A DNA stretch of 12,006 bases, taken from contig CAMLDT010000105.1 in assembly GCA_946479075.1 (NCBI GenBank), positions 1 to 12,006 on the forward strand, written 5' to 3'. This DNA is from an uncultured Polaromonas sp. GTDB taxonomy: Bacteria; Pseudomonadota; Gammaproteobacteria; Burkholderiales; Burkholderiaceae. The stretch's first letter is position 1, and the number at the start of each line of letters is the position of its first letter. Under the pieces are notes generated by a model. The model was not told the origin of the DNA. It made no database searches and worked only from the letters and a program-made list of their open reading frames with translations. Made by a program: the position numbers and the translations under genes. This document shows, one piece after another, positions 1 to 6,710 of the stretch.

Positions 1-689
1 TCCGCAATTTCAAGCAGGTCTGACGATTGGCGGTTGATGGTGCGAAGGGCGTTTCCCACCTGCGTCAAAATGGCCTGTTGCCCCATCACGGTGGAAGCGT
101 TCTTCTCGGCACGCTCCATGAGAGGCGTCACGGTGTCGACATCCGGTTGCAGCTCGGGAGACACGGGCTCAAGACGCAGCGAGGCTTCACCAGACTTCAG
201 GCCACGCACCGTCTTGGCCAGAACGTCGGAGCTTTCACGCACGTCAGGAAAGGCCTGGGCGCTGCCCACCAGCGCCTGGGAGACTGATTTTGCGAGGCGC
301 TGCGACTGCATCAGCGACTGACCCGTTGCCGCCACCTGTTGCGCCACCTGATCCGCCTGGTTCAGCGCCACAAAAGTCACGGAGGCCAGCACCACCACCG
401 CAAAACCCAGCAAAACCACAAGAATCTGCTGGTGCGCACCCATGCGGCGGCGGCCCAGAATCGGCAGCGCCAGCAATTCAACATTTTCAGGGGCGTCGTC
501 GTTGTTCAGGCTTTCAGGCCCGGCACCGGCGTCTTCGGCCGCGATGGATGCCGTCATGCTGCTCGAAGGACTCATGGCGCCTGTCGCCAGCGGATCGACG
601 GACATGTCGAGTGAGACATCATCCATGCTGTCCTGTGGCGCAGCGGGCTTTGTTTTGAACAGCTTCTGGATCGAGTCAATGACAGACAT
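1..689 (-). CDS. pilJ: PilJ, type IV pilus methyl-accepting chemotaxis receptor (5' part; 3' end outside window)
   Basis: Membrane receptor at the top of the Chp/Pil chemosensory pathway, which controls type IV pilus extension, retraction and twitching. The open frame runs from an ATG at 689 to the left edge, giving 229 residues with no stop. A single hydrophobic segment at about residues 89-109 is followed by a periplasmic helical region with the PilJ N-terminal pattern (QADQVAQQVAATGQSLMQSQ, then QRLAKSVSQAL and FPDVRESSDVLAK). The cytoplasmic signalling domain is not in the window. The stretch before the membrane segment is about 88 residues, Ser/Asp/Ala-rich and probably disordered; Pseudomonas PilJ has a much shorter one. 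A GGAAGG sequence upstream supports the start. It follows pilI after 31 nt and is the last visible gene of the pil cluster. Identity is confident from sequence and from order. Confidence 0.9.
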   Translation of the reverse strand, partial: MSVIDSIQKLFKTKPAAPQDSMDDVSLDMSVDPLATGAMSPSSSMTASIAAEDAGAGPESLNNDDAPENVELLALPILGRRRMGAHQQILVVLLGFAVVVLASVTFVALNQADQVAQQVAATGQSLMQSQRLAKSVSQALVGSAQAFPDVRESSDVLAKTVRGLKSGEASLRLEPVSPELQPDVDTVTPLMERAEKNASTVMGQQAILTQVGNALRTINRQSSDLLEIA

Positions 690-720
690 GGTGAGCCTTC
701 CGGGGAAAAACGTGAACGCG

Positions 721-1251
721 CTATGCGCTGATGGTCAAAAAATGGGCTTGCTGCGCGAGCGACTGCAGGTTGATTTCCTGCCAGGTGGCGCCGTTGGCGT
801 CCACATAGCTGTGGCCAAAAAATTCGGGGGCTTCCGGCAACTTTTCAGCAAAGTCGGTAAAGGCTTCCGGATTACGCAGGCCTGCAAGCTTGTCGATCTG
901 CAGCGCGCAGTTGATTTCAAGCGCACTGTTGAGCGCCACCAGCCTGGACTCCGTACGCGCCATCTCGCTGCGCGGCGGAGGCATTTTCCCTGTCACAAAA
1001 CTCGCCAGATCGACAATGCCGTACAAGCCGCCACGCAAGTTCGCCACGCCCGCAAACCACGCCTGTGTATAGGGCACATTCTGCGCACTGACCCAGGGAA
1101 AGATTTCGCCGGACTGATTCAGCGGAAACAGGTACTTGTCGCCCCCGGCCTCCACAGCGAGCCAGGAAGCCGAAACACCCTGTGTCTTGGCGGCTTGCAG
1201 CCTGTCGGCCAGGCGGCTTTGCAGTTCTCTGAGTGCTTGTCGATTGGCCAT
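721..1251 (-). CDS. pilI: PilI, CheW-like coupling protein of the pilus chemosensory system
   Basis: A 176-residue CheW-domain protein expected to couple the receptor PilJ to the CheA-like kinase ChpA/PilL at the cytoplasmic face of the membrane. The N-terminal helix (MANRQALRELQSRLADRLQA) is followed by the CheW beta-barrel, with the typical 'W.AGVANLRGGLYGIVDLASF' pattern at about residues 66-85 that matches the receptor/kinase contact region of CheW proteins. The length agrees with the roughly 180 residues usual for PilI. The start at 1251 has only a weak ribosome binding site, suggesting translational coupling to pilH, whose stop lies 23 nt upstream. It sits between pilH and pilJ in the standard pilGHIJ order, which separates it from a general flagellar CheW. 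Confidence 0.92.
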   Translation of the reverse strand: MANRQALRELQSRLADRLQAAKTQGVSASWLAVEAGGDKYLFPLNQSGEIFPWVSAQNVPYTQAWFAGVANLRGGLYGIVDLASFVTGKMPPPRSEMARTESRLVALNSALEINCALQIDKLAGLRNPEAFTDFAEKLPEAPEFFGHSYVDANGATWQEINLQSLAQQAHFLTISA

Positions 1252-1274
1252 GCTTCAGTGGTATCGGTGAAGAG

Positions 1275-1640
1275 TCAGCCGAGCGCCTTGATTTTGGCCA
1301 TCAAGTCGTCGGCATCCACCGGTTTGGTGATGTAGTCCTTGGCGCCCTGGCGCATACCCCAAACCCGGTCGGTCTCCTGATTTTTGCTGGTGCACATGAT
1401 GATGGGCACATCGGCATACAGGGGATCGCGTGTGATGGCGCGCGTGAGCTGAAAACCATTTTGCCCGGGCATGACCACGTCCATCAGGATCAAATCGGGT
1501 TTTTCTTCGGCAAGCCGACGAAAGGCGTCTTCCGCGTTCTCAGCGGTTTTCACCGAAAACCCGTTCTTGCCGAGCAAATCGGTCATGAACATCAGTTCGG
1601 TTTTGGAATCGTCCACGATCAGAATTTTTTTGATTGCCAT
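1275..1640 (-). CDS. pilH: PilH, CheY-like response regulator of twitching motility
   Basis: A 121-residue single-domain receiver. In the Chp/Pil pathway PilH is a phospho-acceptor associated with pilus retraction or with acting as a phosphate sink. The acidic pocket is Asp10-Asp11, the phospho-acceptor is Asp54 in LMDVVMP, the switch Thr is Thr84 (IIMCTSK) and the conserved Lys is Lys106 (YITKPV). There is no output domain. The ATG at 1640 is preferred because it starts directly at the receiver fold and has AAGGAG 8 nt upstream; longer in-frame starts reach into pilG and add residues foreign to the fold. The ATG shares one base with the TAA of pilG (TAATG), so the two are probably translationally coupled. 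Confidence 0.93.
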   Translation of the reverse strand: MAIKKILIVDDSKTELMFMTDLLGKNGFSVKTAENAEDAFRRLAEEKPDLILMDVVMPGQNGFQLTRAITRDPLYADVPIIMCTSKNQETDRVWGMRQGAKDYITKPVDADDLMAKIKALG

Positions 1641-2038
1641 TACGCTACTCCTTGTTTTGCACTGCCCAGTTCCTGCACGGTATGAAGCAACTGGTCTTTG
1701 GTAAACGGCTTGGTCAGGTAGTCCTGGGATCCGACCATCCTGCCCCTTGCCTTGTCGAAAACGCCGTCTTTGGAAGACAGCATCACAATCGGAACGGTTG
1801 AAAATTTGGGGTTGCGCTTGATGATCGCGCAAGTCTGGTAGCCATCGAGGCGCGGCATCAGAATGTCGCAAAAGATGAGGTCGGGCAGATAGTCATTGAC
1901 TTTGGAGAGAGCATCAAAGCCGTCTTCAGCGAGCAGCACCTCGTGGCCACCCTGCTTCAGGAATATCTCTGCGCTGCGCCGGATGGTGTTGCTGTCATCG
2001 ATGACCAATACCTTGAGGCCTGAACTGGGAATACTCAC
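1640..2038 (-). CDS. pilG: PilG, CheY-like response regulator of twitching motility
   Basis: A 132-residue receiver protein. PilG is the regulator associated with pilus extension and, in Pseudomonas, with cAMP control through FimL/FimV and CyaB. Receiver residues are all present: Asp14-Asp15, phospho-acceptor Asp58 (FCDILMP), Ser88 at the switch position (VMLSSKD) and Lys110 (YLTKPF). The pattern RRSAEIFLKQGGHEV is characteristic of PilG rather than PilH. Translation begins with GTG at 2038, supported by AAGGAG 8 nt upstream; no better ATG fits the receiver start. It is the first pil gene of the run and lies 77 nt downstream of the rubredoxin gene on the same strand. Confidence 0.93.
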   Translation of the reverse strand: MSIPSSGLKVLVIDDSNTIRRSAEIFLKQGGHEVLLAEDGFDALSKVNDYLPDLIFCDILMPRLDGYQTCAIIKRNPKFSTVPIVMLSSKDGVFDKARGRMVGSQDYLTKPFTKDQLLHTVQELGSAKQGVA

Positions 2039-2114
2039 TGACTGTGCTCCTTATAACGCGCAGGTTCCAGACGGATATCTGCTGCGCGCCTGTTTAGACA
2101 ACCGGCCTGGCCTC

Positions 2115-2276
2115 TCAGATTTCAACCATTTCAAAGTCTTCTTTTCGCGCTCCGCACTCAGGGCAGGTCCAGTTCATCGGAACCTGGGACCACGGCGTAC
2201 CGGCTGCAATGCCGTGCTCCGGCGCACCCGTCGCTTCGTCGTAAATCCACCCACAAATTAAACACATCCAGGTCAT
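2115..2276 (-). CDS. Rubredoxin (small Fe(Cys)4 electron carrier)
   Basis: A 53-residue protein with the complete rubredoxin signature. The first metal-binding pair is Cys5 and Cys8 (MCLICGWIYDEATGAPEHGI), the second is Cys38 and Cys41 (WTCPECGARKEDFEMVE), and the aromatic core (Trp10, Tyr12, Trp36, Phe48) is conserved. It is expected to bind one iron by four cysteines and shuttle single electrons in the cytoplasm; the partner is not visible. No strong ribosome binding site precedes the ATG at 2276, and Met4 is an alternative start. It lies upstream of pilG on the same strand and divergent from the thiD-like gene. A rubredoxin in this position is, to my memory, common in Burkholderiales, but I know of no proven role in pilus signalling. 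Confidence 0.93.
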   Translation of the reverse strand: MTWMCLICGWIYDEATGAPEHGIAAGTPWSQVPMNWTCPECGARKEDFEMVEI

Positions 2277-2369
2277 TGTTTGAGTCACAGCTTAAGTTGC
2301 CTTCGAATAGAATGCAACAATTGTATCGAGGCGGCGTTGCTTATTCGCGTACAGGTCAAAATCGAGCCT
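2277..2369. promoter_or_regulatory. Divergent intergenic region (rubredoxin/pil versus thiD-like/hemL)
   Basis: This 93-nt gap separates the divergent rubredoxin and thiD-like genes, so it should hold the promoters for both directions. It is AT-richer than its surroundings in the first half (GAATAGAATGCAACAATTG). I could not identify a convincing -35/-10 pair for either direction, so the call rests on gene orientation alone. Confidence 0.4.
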
Positions 2370-3323
2370 ATGGCAAACCCCAACCCACCTCCTTTGGACG
2401 CCGCGCAAATCGAAACAGAGGATGGCGAAACAGCTCCCGCTTGCGTCATGAGCTTCAATGCCAGCGACCCCAGCGGAGCAGGCGGACTGACGGCAGACAT
2501 CAGCGCCATCACCTCGGCCGGCGCCCATGCGCTGGCCGTTGTCACTGGCGCTTATGTGCGAGACACCGCAGAAATTTTTGACCACATTTCTTTCGATGAA
2601 GAGGCCGTGACCGAACAGGCACGCACCGCACTCGAAGACATGCCCGTCAGCGCGATCAAGGTCGGCTTTGTAGGCAACCCGGAAAACATCAGCGCCATCG
2701 CTGAGATCGCTTCGGACTATGCCGACGTTCCCCTGATTGCCTACATGCCCAACCTGTCGTGGTGGAACGAGGAAACCATCGACAATTACCTCGATGCTTT
2801 CCGTGAGCTGCTGCTGCCGCAGACCACGGTGCTTGTTGGCAACCACAGCAGCCTGTGGCGCTGGTTGGTGCCCGACTGGGCCGGCGACAAAAGCCCGTCG
2901 GCCCGCGACATTGCCAAGGCGGCTGCCGAATTCGGCGTTCCCTACACACTGGTCACCGGCATCCCCCTGCCGGACCAGTTCATTGACAACGTGCTGGCCA
3001 CACCTCAAGCCGTCCTCTACAGCGAAAAATTCGAGCGATTCGAAGCCGTGTTTGCAGGCGCCGGCGACACACTGACCGCCGCCATGACAGCGCTGCTGGC
3101 AAATGGCCACAACCTGCAAGCCGCCACCAGCGAAGCCCTGACCTACCTCGACCACAGCCTGGATGCGGGCTTTCACCCGGGCATGGGGCACATCGTGCCG
3201 GACCGCCTGTTCTGGGCGCAGACCGACACCGATACGGAAGACGGGGACGACGAGACCACAGATCCGGATGCAGCGCCGTCCCTGCCTTCTTTTGACATAC
3301 CGACCAATGGCACCAAGCATTAA
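2370..3323 (+). CDS. thiD: ThiD-like kinase (hydroxymethylpyrimidine/phosphomethylpyrimidine kinase family), atypical
   Basis: A 317-residue protein of the ribokinase/ThiD fold. ThiD phosphorylates hydroxymethylpyrimidine and its monophosphate in thiamine synthesis. The N-terminal substrate motif [15 protein letters not shown] at about residues 30-44 matches the ThiD pattern (GSDPSGGAGIQADI). The anion-hole motif is GAGDT at residues 230-234 with Asp233, where classical ThiD has GTGCT with Cys. The usual central DPVM-type and TPN-type motifs are not recognisable (AYMPNLSWW and VLVGNHSSL instead). About 25 residues precede the fold and an acidic tail (about residues 284-300) follows it, making the protein some 50 residues longer than ordinary ThiD. 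The start at 2370 is chosen as the first ATG close to the fold, with a weak ribosome binding site. It overlaps hemL by 17 nt. Family membership is confident; the exact substrate is not. Confidence 0.75.
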   Translation: MANPNPPPLDAAQIETEDGETAPACVMSFNASDPSGAGGLTADISAITSAGAHALAVVTGAYVRDTAEIFDHISFDEEAVTEQARTALEDMPVSAIKVGFVGNPENISAIAEIASDYADVPLIAYMPNLSWWNEETIDNYLDAFRELLLPQTTVLVGNHSSLWRWLVPDWAGDKSPSARDIAKAAAEFGVPYTLVTGIPLPDQFIDNVLATPQAVLYSEKFERFEAVFAGAGDTLTAAMTALLANGHNLQAATSEALTYLDHSLDAGFHPGMGHIVPDRLFWAQTDTDTEDGDDETTDPDAAPSLPSFDIPTNGTKH

Positions 3324-4623
3324 TTCCGATACTTCACGCAACGCGCTTTTGTTCGAACGCGCCCGCAGACTGATTCCCGGCGGTGTCAATTCCCCGGTGC
3401 GCGCGTTCAAGGCCGTCGGCGGCACCCCGCGTTTTGTCCAGCGCGCGCAGGGCGCCTACTTCTGGGATGCCGATGGCCAGCGCTACATCGACTACATCGG
3501 CTCCTGGGGACCCATGATCCTCGGGCACGGCCATCCGGCGGTGGTCGAAGCGGTTCAGAAGGCGGTGCTCGAAGGCTTTTCCTATGGGGCGCCCACCGAG
3601 CGCGAAGTTGAACTGGCCGAGGAAATCGTCAAGCTGGTTCCCTCCATCGAGATGCTTCGACTGGTCAGCTCCGGGACCGAAGCCGGCATGAGCGCCATCC
3701 GGCTGGCCCGGGGTGCGACAGGCCGAAGCAAGATCATCAAGTTCGAAGGTTGTTATCACGGCCATGCCGACGCCTTGCTGGTCAAGGCCGGCTCGGGGCT
3801 GGCGACCTTCGGCAACCCAACCAGCGCCGGCGTGCCGCCCGAGGTGGTGCAGCACACGCTGGTCCTCGAATACAACCACATCGGCCAGCTGGAAGAAGCT
3901 TTCGCCCAGCATGGCAGCAGCACCGCCTGCCTGATCATCGAGCCGATTGCCGGCAACATGAACTTTGTGCGCGCCAGCCTGCCTTTCATGAAGCGCTGCC
4001 GCGAACTCTGTTCCCAACATGGTGTGCTGCTGGTGTTTGACGAAGTCATGACGGGGTTTCGTGTGGCGCTCGGCGGCGCGCAAAGCGTCTATGCCCAAAG
4101 CATTCCCGGCTTCAAACCCGACATGACGGTACTCGGCAAGGTGATTGGCGGCGGCATGCCGATGGCGGCGTTTGGCGGCACCCGGGCCGTCATGGAACAA
4201 CTCGCGCCGCTGGGGCCTGTGTACCAGGCTGGAACGCTTTCAGGCAATCCGGTGGCGACCGCCTGCGGCTTGGCGACACTGCGCGAAATCTCGAAACCCG
4301 GCTTTTATGAAGCATTGGGGCAACACACGCGCCGCCTGACCGAAGGCCTCAGCACCGCGGCCGCACGGGCCGGGGTTGACTTCTGTGCGGACAGCGAAGG
4401 GGGCATGTTCGGCTTCTTTCTGCTGGACCGGTTGCCGCAGAACTACGCCACCGTGATGACCACCGACGGCCCTGCCTTCAACCGCTTTTTCCACGCCATG
4501 CTGGACAAGGGTGTGTATTACGCACCGGCGCTGTATGAAGCGGGTTTTGTCAGCGCGGCGCATACGGCTGCTGACATCGACGCCACGGTCGAGGCGGCTG
4601 CGCAGTTTTTTGCCGGGCACTGA
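3307..4623 (+). CDS. hemL: Glutamate-1-semialdehyde 2,1-aminomutase
   Basis: A PLP enzyme converting glutamate-1-semialdehyde to 5-aminolevulinate, the last step of the C5 route to haem and other tetrapyrroles, in the cytoplasm. The 438 residues match the usual 425-435. Recognisable features are [15 protein letters not shown] near the N terminus, the PLP phosphate-contact SSGTEA at 121-126, EGCYHGHAD at 147-155, FDEVMTGFR at 244-252, the Schiff-base Lys278 in [12 protein letters not shown], and [11 protein letters not shown] after it. The ATG at 3307 begins the family's standard N terminus and lies inside the end of the thiD-like gene, 17 nt before that gene closes, so translation is probably coupled. 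Closely related class III aminotransferases lack this set of motifs, so the assignment is firm. Confidence 0.96.
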   Translation: MAPSINSDTSRNALLFERARRLIPGGVNSPVRAFKAVGGTPRFVQRAQGAYFWDADGQRYIDYIGSWGPMILGHGHPAVVEAVQKAVLEGFSYGAPTEREVELAEEIVKLVPSIEMLRLVSSGTEAGMSAIRLARGATGRSKIIKFEGCYHGHADALLVKAGSGLATFGNPTSAGVPPEVVQHTLVLEYNHIGQLEEAFAQHGSSTACLIIEPIAGNMNFVRASLPFMKRCRELCSQHGVLLVFDEVMTGFRVALGGAQSVYAQSIPGFKPDMTVLGKVIGGGMPMAAFGGTRAVMEQLAPLGPVYQAGTLSGNPVATACGLATLREISKPGFYEALGQHTRRLTEGLSTAAARAGVDFCADSEGGMFGFFLLDRLPQNYATVMTTDGPAFNRFFHAMLDKGVYYAPALYEAGFVSAAHTAADIDATVEAAAQFFAGH

Positions 4624-4742
4624 ACCGCAGAGAACCAGAGAGCTGGCTGCGAGCCGCGCCTGCAAAAAACAGTCGCGTGCCCGTCGCCGCCTAGGGAATC
4701 CCACGGTAACCCACCGCAGAAATTTTTTGCACAATAAACCCC
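4624..4742. other. hemL-tctC intergenic spacer
   Basis: A 119-nt gap with no reading frame of its own. I see only a short GGCT-GCG-AGCC hairpin without a T-tract, so there is no convincing terminator after hemL. Just before the tctC ATG is the sequence TTTTTTGCACAATAAACCCC, which has no Shine-Dalgarno motif and carries a -10-like CACAAT at 4730-4735. Confidence 0.5.
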
Positions 4743-5741
4743 ATGAAAATCACCTCCCTCCCCTTTAACGCAGCCCGCGCACTGGCCATCACCGCCTTCG
4801 CTGCCGTGGCTTTGTCCTCCACCGTCACCACCGCGCAGGCCCAGCCCAAGATCATGCGCATCATCGTGCCGTATGCCCCCGGGGGTCCGATCGACGTCAC
4901 TGCCCGCCTGATGGCCGAACGCGTGAAGGACTCGCTGGGAACGGTGATCATCGAAAACCGTCCGGGCGCCGGTGGGAACATCGGCGTCGATGCCATCGCC
5001 AAGGCCGCGCCCGACGGCATGACCATCGGCATCGCCGCGGTGGCGACCCACGCCATCAACCCTTGGCTGTACAGCAAGATGCCCTACAACGCGGCGACTG
5101 ACTTTGCGCCCATCACCCAGATGCTGCGGGTGCCCAATGTGCTGGTGATCAATGCTGATACCGCCAAGCGCCTGAACATCAACACCCTGGCCGACCTCAT
5201 CAGCTATGCCAAAGCCAACCCCGGCAAGCTCAACTACGGTAGCGGCGGCAACGGCAGTGCAGGCCATCTGGCCGGTGAAATGTTCAAGGCCCAGGCCGGC
5301 ATCTTTGCGGTGCACATTCCCTACAACGGTGGCAACCCGGCCCAGCTTGCGCTGCTGAGTGGGCAAGTCGATTTCAACTTTGACAACCTCGCTACCGCTT
5401 CAGCCAACATCAAGGCGGGCAAACTCAAGGCACTGGCAGTGACCACCGCCAGCCGCAGTGCGGTCTTGCCCGAGGTTCCGGCTGTGGCGGAGACCCTCAA
5501 GGGGTTTTCGATTGACACCTGGTGGGGTCTGGTGGCGCCAGCAGCCACGCCCAAGGATGTGGTCGCCAAGCTGAACCAGGCCTTTGTCGCCGCACTGAAT
5601 TCGCCCGAAGCGAAGACCCGGTTTGCGTCCCTGATGGCCGAACCCGTGGCCAACACGCCCGAGCAGTTCGGCGCCTTCATGAAGGCCGAGCTCGCAAAGT
5701 ATGAGAAGGTGGTCAAGGCTTCCGGCGCGCGGGTGGACTGA
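4743..5741 (+). CDS. Bug/TctC-family periplasmic substrate-binding protein (orphan)
   Basis: A 332-residue secreted binding protein of the Bug family, the receptors of tripartite tricarboxylate transporters, which usually bind carboxylates or related small molecules. A signal peptide covers about residues 1-33 (basic start, hydrophobic Ala/Val core, likely cut AQA|QP). The mature protein opens with the family motif IIVPYAPGGPIDVTARLMAE, followed by IENRPGAGGNIG and KAAPDG, then the two-lobe fold with YGSGGNGSAGHLAGE and HIPYNGG. No tctA or tctB membrane gene is adjacent, as for most of the many orphan Bug proteins in Burkholderiales; such proteins may share a distant transporter or serve as sensors. 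There is no Shine-Dalgarno sequence before the ATG. The ligand cannot be told from the sequence. Confidence 0.9.
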   Translation: MKITSLPFNAARALAITAFAAVALSSTVTTAQAQPKIMRIIVPYAPGGPIDVTARLMAERVKDSLGTVIIENRPGAGGNIGVDAIAKAAPDGMTIGIAAVATHAINPWLYSKMPYNAATDFAPITQMLRVPNVLVINADTAKRLNINTLADLISYAKANPGKLNYGSGGNGSAGHLAGEMFKAQAGIFAVHIPYNGGNPAQLALLSGQVDFNFDNLATASANIKAGKLKALAVTTASRSAVLPEVPAVAETLKGFSIDTWWGLVAPAATPKDVVAKLNQAFVAALNSPEAKTRFASLMAEPVANTPEQFGAFMKAELAKYEKVVKASGARVD

Positions 5742-5747
5742 CTGGTT

Positions 5748-5769
5748 CAGAGGATTTTCAGAGGATTTT
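5748..5769 (+). repeat. Two tandem copies of CAGAGGATTTT
   Basis: Two exact, adjacent copies of the 11-mer CAGAGGATTTT lie six bases after the tctC stop codon and overlap the T-run at the outer end of the neighbouring inverted repeat copy. This may be a slippage duplication or may be left from insertion of the repeat. No function can be assigned. Confidence 0.8.
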
Positions 5770-5819
5770 TGAGCTCCGGCCCTGACGTGGCCAGCGCCAT
5801 CAGCTATCCAATCTATAGC
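5766..5819 (-). repeat. Short interspersed repeat, copy A
   Basis: Read on the minus strand from 5819, this copy begins with the 17-nt head GCTATAGATTGGATAGC, continues with TGATGGCGC, then AGGGC and GGAG, and ends in AAAAA. Compared with copy B it matches at about 39 of 54 positions with no gap. The head can fold as a 5-bp stem with a 7-nt loop. It lies about 25 nt beyond the tctC stop. Confidence 0.75.
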
Positions 5820-5881
5820 GCCCACCCCGTTGCTGAACGCTTGGTCTGCGGGCGTACGGGGTGCAAAGCTTCCATGCGGCC

Positions 5882-5895
5882 GAGCCCCGGGGCTC
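5882..5895. repeat. 14-bp perfect palindrome GAGCCCCGGGGCTC
   Basis: A perfect GC-rich palindrome lies between repeat copies A and B in the convergent tctC/livF gap. It may add to a folded or terminator-like structure there, but no T-tract follows on either strand. Confidence 0.5.
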
Positions 5896-5914
5896 ACATC
5901 CGGCAGCTGCCCCT

Positions 5915-5968
5915 GCTATGAATTCAATAGCTGCTCGCGCCCGTCCGGTAAGGGCTGGAGGCCAAAAA
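5915..5968 (+). repeat. Short interspersed repeat, copy B
   Basis: The plus-strand copy begins with GCTATGAATTCAATAGC, then TGCTCGCGC, later AAGGGC and TGGAGGCC, and ends in AAAAA. It faces copy A head to head across 95 nt. It ends about 11 nt from the livF stop codon. I recall very similar sequences (a GCTAT...ATAGCTGCT.GCGC...AGGGCTGGAGGCC core) scattered between genes in Comamonadaceae genomes; this recollection needs a genome search. Confidence 0.8.
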
Positions 5969-5979
5969 CACTTGAAAAC

Positions 5980-6696
5980 TCATTCGCCAAGGTAAGCAGC
6001 CCGAACGCGCGGGTCGTTCAGCAGCTCCTTCGCGTCACCGTTCATGGTGACAACGCCCGACTCCATCACATAGCCCCGGTCGGCGATGCCCAGCGCACGG
6101 CTGGCGTTCTGCTCGACCAGCAGAACGGTCACGCCGCGTGCTGACACGTCCTTCACCACCTCGAAAATCTTGTCGACCATGATGGGCGACAGGCCCATCG
6201 ACGGCTCGTCGAGCAGCAGCACGCGCGGCCGGCTCATCAGCGCCCGGCCCATGGCCAGCATCTGCTGCTCGCCGCCGCTCATGGTGCCGGCGAGCTGGTC
6301 CTTGCGTTCGCGCAGGCGCGGAAAAATGGTGAACATCTTCTCAATGTCCTCGGCGATGCCGGCTTTGTCATCCCGGATGTAGGCGCCCATCTGCAGGTTC
6401 TCGGTGATGGTCATGCGGGTGAACACGCCACGGCCCTCGGGCACCATGGCCAGTCCGTCCTTGACCAGGTCCCAGGCGCCCTTGCCCTTGATGCTTTTGC
6501 CCAGGTACTCAATGTCACCGTCGGCCAGCGGCAGGGTGCCGGTGATGGCTTTCATGGTGGTGGTCTTGCCGGCGCCATTGGAGCCGATCAGCGTGACCAG
6601 TTCGCCTTCGTGGACTTCAAAATCAACGCCCTTGACCGCCTTGATGCCGCCGTAAGCGACCTTCAGTCCCGTCACCTTGAGGAGTGTGTTTGGCAT
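5980..6696 (-). CDS. livF: LivF, branched-chain amino acid ABC transporter ATP-binding protein
   Basis: A 238-residue ATPase on the cytoplasmic face of a LIV-type importer. It has Walker A GSNGAGKTT (38-46), a PEGRGVF Q-loop-region pattern (86-92), the signature MSGGEQQ (139-145) and Walker B VLLLDEP (159-165). The residue after Walker B in the switch region is Gln in LLVEQNA, as is normal in LivF in place of the usual His. The ATG at 6696 is preferred over an in-frame TTG at 6714, because it begins the standard N terminus and has AAGGGG upstream. The livG stop lies 14 nt before it. It is the last gene of livHMGF and converges on tctC. Confidence 0.94.
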   Translation of the reverse strand: MPNTLLKVTGLKVAYGGIKAVKGVDFEVHEGELVTLIGSNGAGKTTTMKAITGTLPLADGDIEYLGKSIKGKGAWDLVKDGLAMVPEGRGVFTRMTITENLQMGAYIRDDKAGIAEDIEKMFTIFPRLRERKDQLAGTMSGGEQQMLAMGRALMSRPRVLLLDEPSMGLSPIMVDKIFEVVKDVSARGVTVLLVEQNASRALGIADRGYVMESGVVTMNGDAKELLNDPRVRAAYLGE

Positions 6697-6710
6697 GCTG
6701 CTTTTCCCCT

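Larger units (their letters stand above)
5742..5979. other. Convergent tctC/livF intergenic region dominated by inverted repeats
   Basis: The 238 nt between the converging tctC and livF genes carry no plausible gene. They hold the tandem 11-mers, repeat copy A (minus), the palindrome and repeat copy B (plus). Because A and B are inverted relative to each other, a transcript from either side could fold them together; the region probably separates the two converging transcripts, but there is no classical stem plus T-tract terminator. Confidence 0.5.

Noticed and set aside
442..1335. A 297-codon open frame on the plus strand
   Set aside because: Antisense to pilJ, pilI and pilH, all of which have clear family motifs.
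2292..3425. A 377-codon open frame on the minus strand
   Set aside because: Antisense to the thiD-like gene and the start of hemL; no recognisable domain, and it would run through the divergent promoter gap.
4518..5366. A 282-codon Gly/His-rich open frame on the minus strand
   Set aside because: Antisense to hemL and tctC; composition is a by-product of high-GC third positions.
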